Assembly (NCBI GenBank): GCA_013399875.1
Contig: VXAZ01002135.1
Location: forward strand, 31,786-95,785
Direction of reading: 5' to 3'
From: Gymnorhina tibicen
Taxonomy: Eukaryota; Chordata; Aves; Passeriformes; Artamidae
Length of the DNA stretch: 64,000 nt
Shown: positions 13,302-26,013 of the stretch, one piece after another
Position numbering within the stretch: position 1 is the stretch's first letter
Layout of the letters: every line of letters begins with the position of its first letter
Translations under genes and position numbers: made by a program
The notes under the pieces: generated by a model
Databases searched by the model: none
The model's input: the letters and a program-made list of their open reading frames with translations, nothing else
What the model was told of the DNA's origin: nothing

Positions 13302-14837
13302 AGAGTTCTTTTGAACCTTAAGGAATGAAATAAAATGGCTTGCCTAGTGAGCAGGTGGTTATTCCTGTGAATTCAAATGTAACTATTATAAAGGAAAGCT
13401 TGATTCTCAATGTCAGGATTTAAGTATCTTAATTAATGACATTGAAAACTAAAAGGATTTAATTTTATTTGTTTTCTTGTCTGGTCTGCTTAGGAGGAGC
13501 TGTTTTGTTTAGTTTTTTACTGCTGCAAGCTGGATTTCTCAAGTGCACCACACCATCCGGTAACACCAAGGCCAGAAAATATCTCATTGCAGTTGCCTTT
13601 TCTTAACACAAACAAGATTGTGCTTCATCACAGCAGTAACAGACATTAGGAAGTCCACTTTATACAGGACATGGGAGGGAATAAACAAACAATTCTTTTA
13701 TGTCTCTAAATCTCATTATTCTTTCCATTAGCTTTCAGTTTTTACCTGGTGGCATGTCCATGGTTGCTTTAATCACAAATTATTTTTAGGAATTTATTAT
13801 CCCCAAATTGTCCACGGAGAGTATGTCTTCCTTCACATATTGATTATTTTTCTTTATGCTTCACTTATGACTAGCTGTGGTTTGTTAGGCTCATGAATCT
13901 AGAAACCCATGTAGAGAGTAATAAAGACTTGGATAATTAAGCCTAACATGGAACCACACTGGTGGCAGTGACAGCTGTCCATATAGCCTGCCTACCCGTG
14001 TAAGCTGAAACTTAAGAGAGCAGAGTTACAAGGCAGAAAAGAAAATGGCATTTATGTTTTCTGCTTGTAGGGATGAGAAAGGCAAGATGTTGCTTATACT
14101 TAGTTATGCAGGTGTTCAAAATGCAAGTTTTCAGCAGTCTTTTTTCTGATTTCCATGCCCAGCTATTCTTTAGCATGTCCTTGACCTCCTTAGAGTGGGA
14201 TACAGAGCAAAATAAGCCATTAATCTTGCTCGTAGATTAAGAAAAATATAAGTACGGATCAGAAATGTTACAGGACAAAACAGAAAACTGTTGGCTGTAG
14301 AAAATGAAGACTTCAGTTTGTTTCGAGGGATTAACACAAGAGCAAGACACATGTTGGTCAACAGTTTTTCAATGCCTGGCACTTACGTTCAGGATAATAC
14401 CCAAGACAGCAAAAGGACCAGTTGAGCCTTTCCAGAGTTACGGTACTGCCCACTGGGAAGAAAAACTGTTAAGTTAGACATAGGAACTGACATCTTTTTG
14501 TCACTCACTCTAAGTGTCCTGGCACCCCGCTGAACTGAAAAGGACAATGACAATTGCCTTCTTTCTCAGAAAGCTCTCTGCTATGCTACAGCCACATCCA
14601 ACAACTTAGGGCCTTGCCTGTAGATGTGAGGAGAGTCAAGCTCAGAGTGTACATGAATGAAATACCTGTACACACATATGTAACTTTGTGCATATAAGAT
14701 CACGTGTGTTGGATTTGTTACGTTCTTTTATCTTACGAAGTTTTTACAGGCAGATTAGCACACATATGAAACTCTTGGGACCGTAGCTTGGTCCCCAACT
14801 GCTACCAATGCTCAGACCATGGAAATAACCTCTCTAA

Positions 14838-14930
14838 AGAAACAAAAAAACAAAAAAAAACAAACCCCAAAACAAAAAACACCCCTAAAAATCTCACCAG
14901 AACAAACAAAACCAAAGCCAAAAAAGCTAA
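14838..14930. repeat. A-rich low-complexity tract
   Basis: Runs of A are broken by single C, G or CCC groups for roughly 90 bases. On the minus strand this reads as a T/G-rich tract of the same style as those at 38158-38280 and 51330-51395. No repeat-family body is attached on either side. Confidence 0.7.
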
Positions 14931-16991
14931 TAAAATTTTCTGATTAATTTTTTGCATTTTATGAGCTGGTAGCAGGAGAATGCAGGAGCAGAAAAAAACC
15001 TTTAGAAGGGAGTTCAAAAAGGCAATCTAAATCTGGAAAACAGTAAAGATACAAATGCTATGATGCTATTTTTGCAGTCTCTCGTAGAGTAGAAATGCAC
15101 TTTGAGGTAACTCAGCCATTACCATCTATGTTTAATTATTCCTTTTCATAAAGAATTTCTGGTACATTAAGTGACTGTTTTAGACAGTGCAAAACCATTA
15201 TTGTCCTTATCTCATTGTTGCAAAAAAGGATGATGTCAAGAAGTTAGTCTTTCTCCACTCCTTGCCATTTAACACAGGGTTAACAACAAAGGTGTCTGAC
15301 AATACTACGTGGTGTGTTTACTCACCTTGAATGAAACTAGTATGATAGTTTGACCCACTGAATTTTAAGTGGTTGGATTTGTGCAAAATAACATTAAATA
15401 TTTTATGTATTTTGCATAAGATGAATAAAAATGCATTCTGTAAAAATATGAAGGTTGAGTGCACTATTTGTTACTGTTACAGCACATTGACACATGCCCT
15501 AATATTGACATTGCACTGTAACTGCAGAGTAGTAAAAAGAAATCTTGTAAGGATATATGTCATGGCACTCTCAAAATAACAAAAGCTATGTTAAAAGAAA
15601 TGCTTTTCACATAAATTTACTGGGTTGTTGCGTATCTTTTACTTTTTAAACTGTGTCAGAAAAATGAAAACGCAGCACTTCCTCCACTCTGAGATTTTGC
15701 TTTAGCAGTATTCACTAGAAGAAGCAGTGCCCATTTATATACACACCATATTTTTAGTAAGATTATAACATTACATCACTCTTAGTTTCCTGCAGAAAAA
15801 CAGAATTAATTAAAGACATCCTTATTAGGAGAACTCCATATAATGACTCCATAGTTTTCAGCTCAAAAATCTGCTTGGTGTCATCTTTATTGCTGATTTT
15901 TTGACCATCCAAACACAGACAGACAAAATTGCAGCCTCAGATCTGATTAATGAAATTCAGATTTATGACCAAGGAGGATAAGATTTCCTTATGCTGATCT
16001 AATTCTGTTTGTAGTTTGGTCTAAGGCCAAACTACACCTGTCACTCACTTTTAATATTTTTCTAATGAGGGAGAATTTTTCTAATGTTTTTAAACATTAA
16101 AACATTTTTCAATGTTTCAAAAAAGGTAAGATAGAGCAGATTTTACTTGAACTTCTAGGAATATAACTTCTGTAAATGGGAAACTCAGAACTTTAACACT
16201 TGTCAAAAAACTATTTGCTAGACAACAGCAATCCTTTCTGAAGTCCAAAATGCATGAAATTTTTTCCTCAATTTCATTCAAAATATAGAAAGTTATGCAG
16301 TAATGTCAATAGTAGAAAATATTTAACTACTGTAAATATGGACTACACTATAGAAAAAAAATAGAGCTGAGTTACAAAACATACCTCTGTAAAATTCCAT
16401 GAAATTCCCTATTCCAATTGGAAATAATAAGATCATTGCAGACAACATTCTTCTCTTCATATAAATTGTTTTGATAATGTGTTCATCTGTGCTTGTAGTG
16501 GCTTCAGGGTTTTTAATGATTTCTATGGAATTGAAACATGAAAACCTCCAACTATAGATTTTTATTTTGGTATAAAGACTTTATATTTTCCTAAAATATG
16601 CCTGGATTTACTTTGACATTTTAAGTGAAAAGGTCATACAAGGTCAGTGGGATTTCAGTTTTTTGTAATTAGTTGTAACTGGAGGTAATATTCCTTCATT
16701 TTAGGAATGAAACCAAGTATTTAACAATGACCTCTTTTAAACTACATTATTTTGTTGGTCATGTGCAGGGAGGCAAATGCCATACTGCAAGAATACAGAA
16801 AAGATGAATTACCAACAGTCATATGATATGTCAATTGCATAGGAAGAAATAAAAAAAATTAGGTCTATAGCACTCTTCCAAGTCCTTTGCTTCATTTTCA
16901 AACTCATTATTCACCTTGAAAAGTGCTTGAGTTGGAAGTACTTCTGGATTTTTTTTATTGCATTCATAATAGTGAAAAAAAAAGTAATTTT

Positions 16992-17016
16992 CATATGGCT
17001 CACAGAAAGCCATATG
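16992..17016. repeat. Perfect 9-bp hairpin beside a TG microsatellite
   Basis: CATATGGCT at 16992-17000 and its reverse complement AGCCATATG at 17008-17016 flank a 7-base loop. The second arm runs straight into the TG repeat. Neither arm belongs to a recognised transposon terminus. Confidence 0.75.
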
Positions 17017-17035
17017 TGTGTGTGTGTGTGTGTGT
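17015..17035 (+). repeat. (TG)n microsatellite, about 10 units
   Basis: An uninterrupted alternation of T and G runs for 21 bases. Such a dinucleotide repeat is likely to be length-polymorphic. Confidence 0.9.
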
Positions 17036-19180
17036 TTTCCAGGATTAAACTGTTTAGCAAGAGTTAAACAATAAATATATATATCTTCTTCCACTTCTTA
17101 ACAAAATAAATAAGGGTGAATAAATAGCGGAAATCTGTTCCATTCTAACATTTAAAATGAGTCTCTGAGTGGACAAAAATAGGAGTATTTGGTAAAGGTT
17201 TTTTGTAAAGGAAGAGCAATGCTCCAATATTCACAGTACAAAAATGGACCAAACAGGAACAAATAGGAAAAGTGGATGAAAGACATGTTAGAATGAACTA
17301 GGGATCTTTCAAAAACTAAATTTTAAACAGCATCCAAGAATGATACAGAAATTGGCAAAATTGTTGTTAAAGCCAGTTTTGATTAAGGTTCGAATAAACA
17401 GATCTTGCAATTTTTGGAGGTTCAGACTGGATGTAAGGTGGATGTTTGCCATGTAAATGAATTATTCATGTTCAAGGAGGGTATCTTGGCATAAACATTG
17501 GCTTCTGTCTCAACCACACTGCATAGGCGGCTGGAATGAGTGAGTCACTGCATTTCTTCTTGGAAAAAAGGTTATGCTTCTTGTCTTAGGGCTAAGGGAA
17601 AACTTTTAGCTAAATGATGGACAAAATAGGGGGTTTTTCAAGGGTTTATGAAGGCCAGCCCTGATGACACAAATAATAAGGTATATGGGTTAACTGGGAG
17701 AAGGAAAAATGGGCACATTTACGTTATTAATCAAAATGTCAAGAATTAATGCAGACACTAAACAAGAATTTACATGTTTGCCAGCTTTTAGAGAACTAGT
17801 ACACTTTATGAAAGGTATTCTTCTGCTGTGATTGACAAATATTCCTTTTCAGGAGAGTGAGAAAGAGAAGTTCAAGGCCAGAGGGAACCATTAAGTAAGT
17901 GCTTTAGGGCAAGAGATGAAGATGAGATGTTTGCTACAGTAGAAACAGGTAACTATTGTTAGAACTCTTTTCTCTTTCAAATAAGTGTGCCAATTGAAAG
18001 TATTTGCCATGCTAGATATCAGTAAAAATTAAAAATTCTGATCAAATTTTCAGTAAATTTTCCAAAGATGGTCACATAGCCAGGGTCTTATATTTTTTCC
18101 TTTCTATAACAAATAAATGAAGGAAATATGTTTATTTTATTTGCTTGTTTGTTTGTGTCCATAGAGTATTTTACTGCATGCATTTTAGCTTTGGGAAAAT
18201 GGAAAATGTCAAATCTAATTGCCACTGATTCAGTTAAAGGATCATTTGGCATTCTCTGGTGCATCTAATGGAAGGACTGGGGGAGCCGCTCTGCAAGGAC
18301 CTCTGTATTAATGAAACCTTACTTTCAAAGATGGCAAAAATATTCACCTTTGAGTTAAATGATTCATCTTTAGAAAAATGATTGAAATACTTCATGCATC
18401 TCTGAACACAAGCTCTTCCAGCCTTTCTGTGTTTTTCTTTATTAATCCTTTACTGACCTTCAAGACAACTTTTTCATAGCTCATACATAAAGGGGAATAG
18501 CTAAAATTAACACTTGAAAAGGCATATAGCCAGGTGTTGTCACTAACTGATTGGGATAGATTTACACAGTATACAAGTATTTGGGACAGTGACTTCTGTT
18601 AAAAGTGATATGATTTGTGAAGCATAAGGGATCTATTTTCTGCCTTGTGCATAGACATTTATATACAAAGCTCCCTTCACAACAAATAAAGGGATTTTTC
18701 TATCTAAAACCTTGCACATTCTTCTGAAACTGTACCAGATATTGTTGGCAGAAGATTTGATGATCTGATCTCTGAAACAAAAATAAGATTTAATGTGTTT
18801 CTGCACCTGGATTTTCCTTCTGTTCATACCATAGCCATCAGGTAGTAGTCATAGTCACAGTTAAATGACCTATTTGCAATAAAAATATACATAGTTTGCT
18901 CCTTTTTTTTTTTCCACATTATATAAATGAAGACCTGCTTTTTGCAGAGGTGCATATGGAATTATATTTTGAGTGTTGCAACCTTGACTACTTCGTCTTC
19001 TATGTTATTTTCAAGTTAAATCTGATCTTGTCTGAAAACAAGGTTTTCTAGTAGGTATAATAAAAAGATGTCATGTCAGGAAGCACCAATACTGTCTGTC
19101 TACCTGTAGTCTAGAACTCAGAGAAAGCAGTCTTAGGAGCACAGCATTAAGTCTGTGAAAAATGGTAAGGAAGATATAAA

Positions 19181-19935
19181 TCACAGACTCGTAGAATTAT
19201 TTAGTTAGAAAAGACCTCCAAGATCATTGAGTTCAACCTTTGATTGATCACCACCTTGTCAGGTACACCATGGCAGTAAATGTCACACCCAGTCACTTCT
19301 TGAACAACCCCAGGGATGGTGGCTCCATCAGCTTCCTGGACAGTCTATTCCACCGCCTGACAACTCTTTTCAGGGAAGAAATTCCTCCTGATGTTTAACC
19401 TGAGTATCCCCTGGTGCAGACTGAGGACCCTGTTGTCCTGTCACTGGTTACCTGAGAGAAGAATCTCCATTCAGGTGGGCGTAGAGAGCTGTAAGTTATT
19501 CATTGATCCTCCTTTTCTCCAGGGTAACACCCCAGCTCCCTCAGCGACTCCTCATCAGCTTCTGCTGCCCTTCGCCAGCTCCGCTGCCTTTCTCTGGACA
19601 CTCTCCAGCACCTCAGTGTCTTTCTGAACTGCAGAGCCCAGAACTGGGCACAAGATTTGAGATGTGGCCTCACCAGTAACGAGTGCAGAGGGACAATCGC
19701 CGCCCTGGTCCTGCTGGCCACACTATTGCTGATACAGACCAGGATGCCATCAGCCTTCTTAGCCTCCTGGGCACATTCTTGGCTCATGTTCAGCCACTGC
19801 CAACCAGCAGCCCCAGACCCTTTTCTGCTGGGCAGCTTTGCAGCCACTCTTTGTCAAACCTGTTGTGCTGCATGGGAGTTTTGTGGCCAGAGTGCAGGAT
19901 GCAGAACGTGGTCTAGTTGAACTAGCTTGTTGAAT
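19181..19935 (-). mobile_element. CR1 LINE fragment, minus strand, with 3' end
   Basis: Read on the minus strand this is the 3' part of a CR1 non-LTR retrotransposon: the C-terminal end of ORF2 followed by the 3' UTR. The left edge (TCACAGACTCGTAGAATTAT) is the reverse of the degenerate CR1 terminal octamer repeats. Next comes the CR1-like stretch corresponding to 'gttggactcgatgatcttgg', here decayed. A minus-strand frame at 19500-19847 keeps CR1 RT-side residues such as SLLVRPHLKSCAQFWAL, then drifts out of frame. CR1 copies are usually 5'-truncated, as here, and make no clear target duplication. The 5' edge near 19935 is approximate because homology fades. The copy is inactive through stops and frame changes. 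Confidence 0.9.
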
Positions 19936-22900
19936 CAGCTTCTTAAATACCTTATCAGTCTCTGGTGTGTTTTTAATAAATTTTAGTGAAGCTCTATAAA
20001 TTTACAGGTCTGGCAAAGCAGCAGTTCAAGTCTCTGCTTCCACCTTGTCTTTGTGCCATTGTGGTCCTCATTCAGCAGTCATCAGTACCCTTCCATCCAG
20101 GAATATGTTACCATACTGCCTCACAGATGGACACACAGCATTGCCAGCCAGTTGTCAGACTTCTTCTGTGCATTCTCCAGTAGCCCCTGGTGAAAGTCCC
20201 AGCAAATCCAGAAATACAAATGTGGTGTAAAATTTTCAGGTTATTTCTGGCTCAGACCCTTTCTAATGGGTCTATTTACATGGCATTACACAAAGTTGTG
20301 CACTAAAGCAAAAATTTAATCTCTTTTCAACATAGGAGTGGAAGAAGACTATTAACTACTGGTTTTGAGCCATTTCAAAACTATCAGGAGTAAATGAGAC
20401 TCCAGAGAATTCTGTGGAACAGAAAACATTGAAGTGAAAACCTTCCCCTTTCAGCTATTTGCAGAGATGAAGTCACTGAAATTCTATACCCAACACCTCT
20501 CTAATTTCTCTTGTCTAAAGCTTTCTGTCTGTCCGCTGAAGACCGTTTGACAAGGAGGACAGAGAAGCAACATTTGTAATATCTGTTTAATATAACCAGA
20601 GGAAAATCTTATAATTTGTAATGTGCATTATAAATCATAGAAAGAAAATGTGAAGCCAGGCTGCAGATTAATCAGGCAAATGATACAACTAATCAAACTG
20701 TGATTTTTGTGATGTTTACTGGAGCATCATGTTTAGCTCCGAATCAGAAATCCCAATCAATAAATACCACAGAATGGGAAGCATCCATCTGCATCCCTGT
20801 ACTTAGATTAAATGACAGGGAAGTGCTCTGGTTGTAAGGCTGTTGTGAAACCTATTAACTGGACAGCTTTGTCTACATGTAATCTGTCAGGGGAGAACTG
20901 AATTGGCCTGAACTGCAGAACATCATGGTTTACAGTTTCAAATGTTAAAACACGACTGTTAAACAGTCATTGTTTGCTTTCCTGATATTACTTGTTTGAT
21001 CCATTACACTTGTTCCTCATCTTTTATTCCACAGCCTTTATTTCTTTCTTTTAGATTTCCTCGCTATGGGTACCAAATTAGTGGGATGGACTTCATCTTA
21101 TTTGAGTGTATGTTATCTCTCTCCACCTGACCTGAGTGCAAATTACAGCATTATGCTTAGGAGCTTGCTGGTAGCCAGCTGAATAATTATGAGCACTATG
21201 TCACTGACAAGGATTGCATGCTGAAACAAAGTATGATAATTGTAAAAACATTGTGAATTTGATTATATACAAGGAAACGCAATTTTCGAACTTCTGACAT
21301 CTGCCACTGGTCTCTATGAATATTGGATCACATGGAAACTGTCCAAGGATCTCTAGATTTGTTTTTAGATTATTAGTATCAGCAAATGAGAAGGTGAAGT
21401 GCTAAGGACCCAGATGCCATGACCATTTTGCCCTGCCAGTTGTGTTGTGGGAAGGTGCAGGTGGTCTCTGGGACAATTTGTAGTAGGAAAACTGCCTCCT
21501 GGAAGCCCAGGTTATTGTGCTCTGCCACAGTAAAGGCTTGATGTCTTTCCTCTTGGAAACCACCCGGGTGTAGCACTGAAACCTTCAAGATGATTTGTTT
21601 TCCAAACAAGAGGGTATTTATATGGTTGTGTTGGCATTTACTGGCACTGATGAATCCTGCATATTTCATTCTTCCTTTAGCTTTGGCCTTTTTCTTCTCT
21701 CCTCTGTCTCCTCCAGCAAACCATGTCGTGCCTTCCCACGGGTGTTTTTTTCCTTGAAACACAGGACAAAGTTTAAATATCACACTTCAGTAAAACTCTT
21801 TGCATGGCCCCTCTTCTTTCTTCCAGAAATTCTTTTGTGAACCTGGGTTTTGCTTGTGCAATCTGTACCTTCACGACAGCCACAGAAAAAAGGCAACAAC
21901 AGTCTTTAGCAGGCAATACTCCGTTAGCATGGACTTCTGCCAACAGCAGTCAGCAGGAGAGCTTCTCTGAGCTACTTAGCTGGTGAACAGCACCTTACAT
22001 AACCTTTAGTCGGTTGATAATACATTAATGTTTGACAGCTGATTTAATGAACTCTGCTGGGCTTCTTAAACAATACAGGTGGTGAGATCTGTGTGTTTTG
22101 TAGAGGACGGGCGTAGCACCATCAAACGGAATTGAGTGGAGCTATGTGCTTGTTGTGGCGCTTGAGGCACCAAAATACTTGTCTTAGAATTCCACACAAA
22201 TAGTGTGTATATATAGATAGGTACCTGTAATTATCTATTTCTCCAGTAATGATAAGAAAAATTAAGTTAATCTAGGCAGTCACCACATGCAGGTTGGGTT
22301 CCACCAACCTCACTATATATCGGTATGTTAACTTCCTGCACTGATTATGACTCTTAGGGGGACAAAAAAAATGTATGAAATTGCTTTGCTTAGCTTCTCA
22401 CCTTCTGAGAGCACTGTACTGGTTCCTGTATGCACCTGAAGTGTTTAGAACATTTTTCTTCTTACGTACCCCAGTCTTGTAGGGTTGATATTTGCACAGC
22501 ACTACAATTCTTAACTCCTCGCATGTATCATCCTGCTCAGTAGTTAGCTTGAAAGAAATCGCTGATAGCTTCCAAAACCCTGAAAAACTTGCTTTGTAGG
22601 CTTAGGTGTCTCCCTTTACATGCTGGTGTGGTTTGAACTGACCATTGGTCAAGCTGAAAACTACTGAAGACCAGAACTGGTCTTTAATTTCAGAAGCCAG
22701 AAGATGGACTTGTGTCTTACGGGTAGGTTCAGGAAACCTCATAGTAAATGATAATGTGAAAACAAGTAAGGGAAAAATGTTGTGGGTGAGAAAGAGAGAG
22801 GCAGAATTTCTCCACAAAACAGTCATGATATGACATTGTTATGTTGGAACATTAAAAGTAAACACTGTTTTAAAAATGATCTCACTTTAATGTAACTTGA

Positions 22901-22947
22901 ATACCCTGAATATTCATGGGCTTATATGTCTCCATGAATGATAGGCA
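19936..22947. other. Non-coding DNA, no gene recognised
   Basis: A slightly less AT-rich segment follows the CR1 copy. Its longest open frame is on the minus strand at 21379-21783 (134 codons, Lys/Gln/His-rich, no recognisable domain). The stretch at 19940-20230 may include a further decayed repeat, but I cannot match it to a family. No exon or RNA gene is supported. Confidence 0.5.
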
Positions 22948-22953
22948 CTTCTA

Positions 22954-23412
22954 TGTTGCGGTATGTATTTTCCTGCATTGGTATGGCAAGGCGCAAACCT
23001 TCCCGGAGAGCTCTGCAGGGTTATCTTGGGAAGAGCGCCTGTTCCACTTCCCGTAGCCCTTCTGGGCGGCCCATGCATCCCAGCTAGCTGTCAGCTCCAC
23101 AACACGGTGGCGATAAAGGAGGCGAGAAGGCTTCCTCCATGAGGAACCTCAGAGGATCTTTATTCACATGGTGACATGCTGGTTCCCAAGGGCAGAGAGT
23201 GAGACCACCTGGCCTGGAGTCCCTCATCTTGGGGAAGAGGAGAGCAGAGAAAGCACATGGATGAATGGTCTCAGAGCATAGGGGCAGTACATGGGCGGAG
23301 TTGGGATAACAGGACCAATGGGAGAAACCCAAGGGAGTGGTTAGGACCTAGGGGCAGAGAAGTGGGGGAGCCACATGGAGAGGGCAGGCAGGGGTGGGGA
23401 TACAGCACCACA
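22954..23412 (-). mobile_element. Solo LTR of an endogenous retrovirus, minus strand
   Basis: The 459-bp element begins TG and ends CA, with ends TGTTGCGG and the inverted TGTGGTGC. It is flanked by a 6-bp duplication: CTTCTA at 22948-22953 and CTTCTG at 23413-23418, one mismatch. In minus orientation it carries an inverted-CCAAT-type box (CCATTGG, near 23315-23321). A polyadenylation signal AATAAA follows (tttatt on the plus strand, 23159-23164), then about 200 bases of U5-like sequence. The 6-bp duplication is typical of class II (ERVK / alpharetrovirus-like) integrases. No gag, pol or env sequence is next to it, so it is a solo LTR left by recombination between the two LTRs of a provirus. 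It is GC-richer than its surroundings, which sets off its limits. The mismatch in the duplication suggests some age. The specific family is not named because it needs a library match. Confidence 0.8.
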
Positions 23413-23418
23413 CTTCTG

Positions 23419-25810
23419 GAGACCTCATCTTTCATTACTATTTGAGAACAGGAAGCTTTTAGTAACCATAGGGAGAGGGACAAGTTTGTGGGCTTAATCT
23501 CGTATAGATTTCATTTTGTTACTATCGAGAGGCTGGTATGAGTGAATTGAACGTTCTTCTTGCTTGTTTATTTTAGAATTCATAAAACCTTTTTCTTTGT
23601 TATATCTGAACTGAATTCCCATAAATACAAAATAAGCTTATCCGAGGCAATGATAATATAAATAAGTCATGCCCAAATACTTGTGGCAGGATCACTTTGA
23701 AGAGAATGGATAATTATTTAGTATCCAGAGTGTCCATTCAGTTTTTGGGTCATGCAGGCAAGACTGTGTTTTACTCTTTCAGCAGTTCAGCATAGCTGGT
23801 TCATCCAAATACTCCTTTGCTGCTACTCCCAGCAGCCTTAATAGGGCCTGACATCACAACACTGAATCATGCTGCCCTTCCTGTTACAACGGAGTAAGTT
23901 CAAGACAGTACCATACGTCTAGCATGTAAGTGATGTCCAAATTCAAGGCTGTTGAATCTGGCTCTTATCTAAGTCAAATGTTACTACCAAAAGCCTGAAG
24001 CTGGAGCTCTTTTGGTACTGGCATAGAGTTTACCTGTTGTATGCACAACACGGGTGTATGAGGGTGAAGGTGTTCAATGACTCAAAGAGTTGCTCAGTCT
24101 AGAATTTAGGAGTGACGTCAGATCATCCTTTTCATTTACATTACTGCATTATTTTAGCAACAAGGTCAACTCTCTGGCCATCTCTGCTTGAGTAGTAGGT
24201 TGTGACATTTTCTTTCTCAAAAATAAATTACCCTAAATGTGTTCTCTTTGAGCCAGTGCCCCAAGTTCATCCAGAAGTGGAAGCTGGTACTAAATGCACT
24301 ACTCAGTTTCTTTAGTTCATCTGTAAGGGTGGCAACCCATTTGCTCAGTTGTATCATCTACTGGCAGATACCTGGTGAGAGTTTGAGATGCTGGTTGGAG
24401 ATATAAAACACTTAAATAGTGCTGATTCACAGGGAAAGTCACTATTGGCAGGACATTATGCATGGTGGCATCTTTGTTCTTATATTTGGTTCAACCTCTT
24501 TTAAAAAATATTCAAAAATTCTTAAATGTTACATTTATCTTTTGAGACTGTGTATCTGCTGAGGCTTCAAGGTGTTGAAAAGTAAAAGTGGAATATTATT
24601 TAATTTATGGTTTGGATTCCTGACTGTGTTTAAACACATTTTGGTGGCCATTTTTGTTGTGGTTAAAATTCTTACCCATGAGTTGTCAATTTGCTCTAAG
24701 CTTTGAATGTGATGCTGATTGTGTAAACGGAAATTAATGGTATGCATATATTCTTTCAGCATCAAAGAAACAGAACTCTGTATGCATCAGCATTTACAGG
24801 CACACACCGTCCAGTACATGCATACACAATCTGTGTATAATGGAAGACCTTACCTTTCACTGATCAGGCATAAATGGGATAGAAATAAAACTATGTTGCT
24901 CAGTTCTGTATGGGTGTTGACATACCTAAATTTTATATTAGGTTTTTGTGCATCTAACGAACCAACCCAACCCTCTGATCCAAATTCTAATTTCTGGTAA
25001 AGATTAGAATACATGTATATATAAATTCTTTGCCCTTCAGCTTCTCCCTCCATTTATACTACAGCTGGATAATGGAAACAAAGATGATGGTATCTCACAC
25101 ATTTTTTTAAAAAAGGAGGCAGAGATAAAAGTAGCATCTTCATCATTATGGCCAGCTAATCTTCCCATTATGATTATTACAGTGTTTTATGTTTTGGTTT
25201 ATTGATTAAGCATGTTTGTGGAAAGATTTTATTCTTTGTAACATCTGAGTCACAAAAGATGTTCTCACTGAACTATCACAATTTCCAGTGTATTTCTCTA
25301 ATGTTGTTTTACTAAAGTGAAATGTGTTGTTTCCTTGTGTACCTTTTTAGGCAATTGTGTTCCTCCCTAATCATTTTGTACTCCAATAGTTAAACATCAT
25401 CATAGTTCTAAAGTACATAGTTAGCCATTCTGTGATTATGTCTCTGTATCCCCCTTGAAGAAAAAGCCACAAAATAACATGATTCCTGTAAAGTGGAGCT
25501 AAACCCTTTTGTTCGTTTATTAACCTGCATTTGAGAAGGCTGAGAAAGATGACAGTTTCTTTTTAAATACAGTGCAGAGAGGGTAACATCAGTGTTGTCC
25601 ATGCATGGAATGGTCTTTTGTAATTAGTTTTGTCTGCAGTGAAGTACTAAACCACTATAACTTGTTAAATGTGGAGCTCAAAAGAGCAGGATGTTCACTA
25701 ATTAGCCAGGCACATGGACAACTCAGACATAACTTAACATTTATTACTGTTTTGCTCATTGTACTAACCTAATTCACTGACCTTTAGTATGAAACACACT
25801 TTATTTTCAG
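23419..25810. other. AT-rich non-coding DNA, no gene recognised
   Basis: Only short unrecognised frames are present, the largest being 93 codons at 24719-25000 (+). No transposon or RNA signature was found by eye. The last 50 bases hold possible lariat branch sites (CTAAC near 25764, CACTGAC near 25779) and a T-rich acceptor belonging to the candidate exon that follows. Confidence 0.55.
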
Positions 25811-26013
25811 CAAGGAAAACTAGGATATGCATTTCCACCTGGGGACTGGAGAGTATTAGGAACACCTGCGGAGCCGGGTTCCTCTCTGATGTGGCCAGGA
25901 TCTAGAACTGCTCTTGCACCTGTGGTTGTGGCCAGTTGTGGTGGTGTTGCCAGCAGATATCTAGGAGAGCTGGAAAGCTGCTCTTACCTTCAGCCCCTGT
26001 GGGGGTTTTGTAG
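25811..26013 (+). other. Candidate orphan exon: acceptor, open frame, donor
   Basis: A patch clearly richer in G and C than its flanks is bounded on the left by a splice-acceptor-like sequence (CTTTATTTTCAG ending at 25810). On the right is a strong donor-like TAG/GTAAAG (GT at 26014). Between them 203 bases are fully open in the frame starting at 25811 (67 codons plus two bases). The frame begins QGKLGYAFPPGDW and hits a stop (TAA) just inside the putative intron. Possible branch sites lie 30-45 bases upstream of the acceptor. I recognise no domain. It could be a coding or lncRNA exon of an unannotated transcript, a piece of an unrecognised repeat, or coincidence. No partner exon was identified, and I do not call it a gene. 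Confidence 0.25.

Larger units (their letters stand above)
13302..19180. other. AT-rich non-coding DNA, no gene recognised
   Basis: Only short frames of under 90 codons occur, none recognisable. Local low-complexity tracts are an A/C-rich stretch at about 14838-14930 and the TG microsatellite near 17015. An inverted repeat with 8-bp arms (TAATGTTT / AAACATTA) sits near 16080. Nothing suggests exons, an RNA gene or a mobile element. Confidence 0.6.

Noticed and set aside
19391..20230. Plus-strand frames of 60-90 codons
   Set aside because: Most lie on the antisense strand of the CR1 copy. Those after 19935 are short, unrecognised and overlap one another.
21379..21783. 134-codon minus-strand frame as a gene
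   Set aside because: No recognisable domain, no splice or promoter context, and overlapping frames on the other strand. Chance is the simpler reading.
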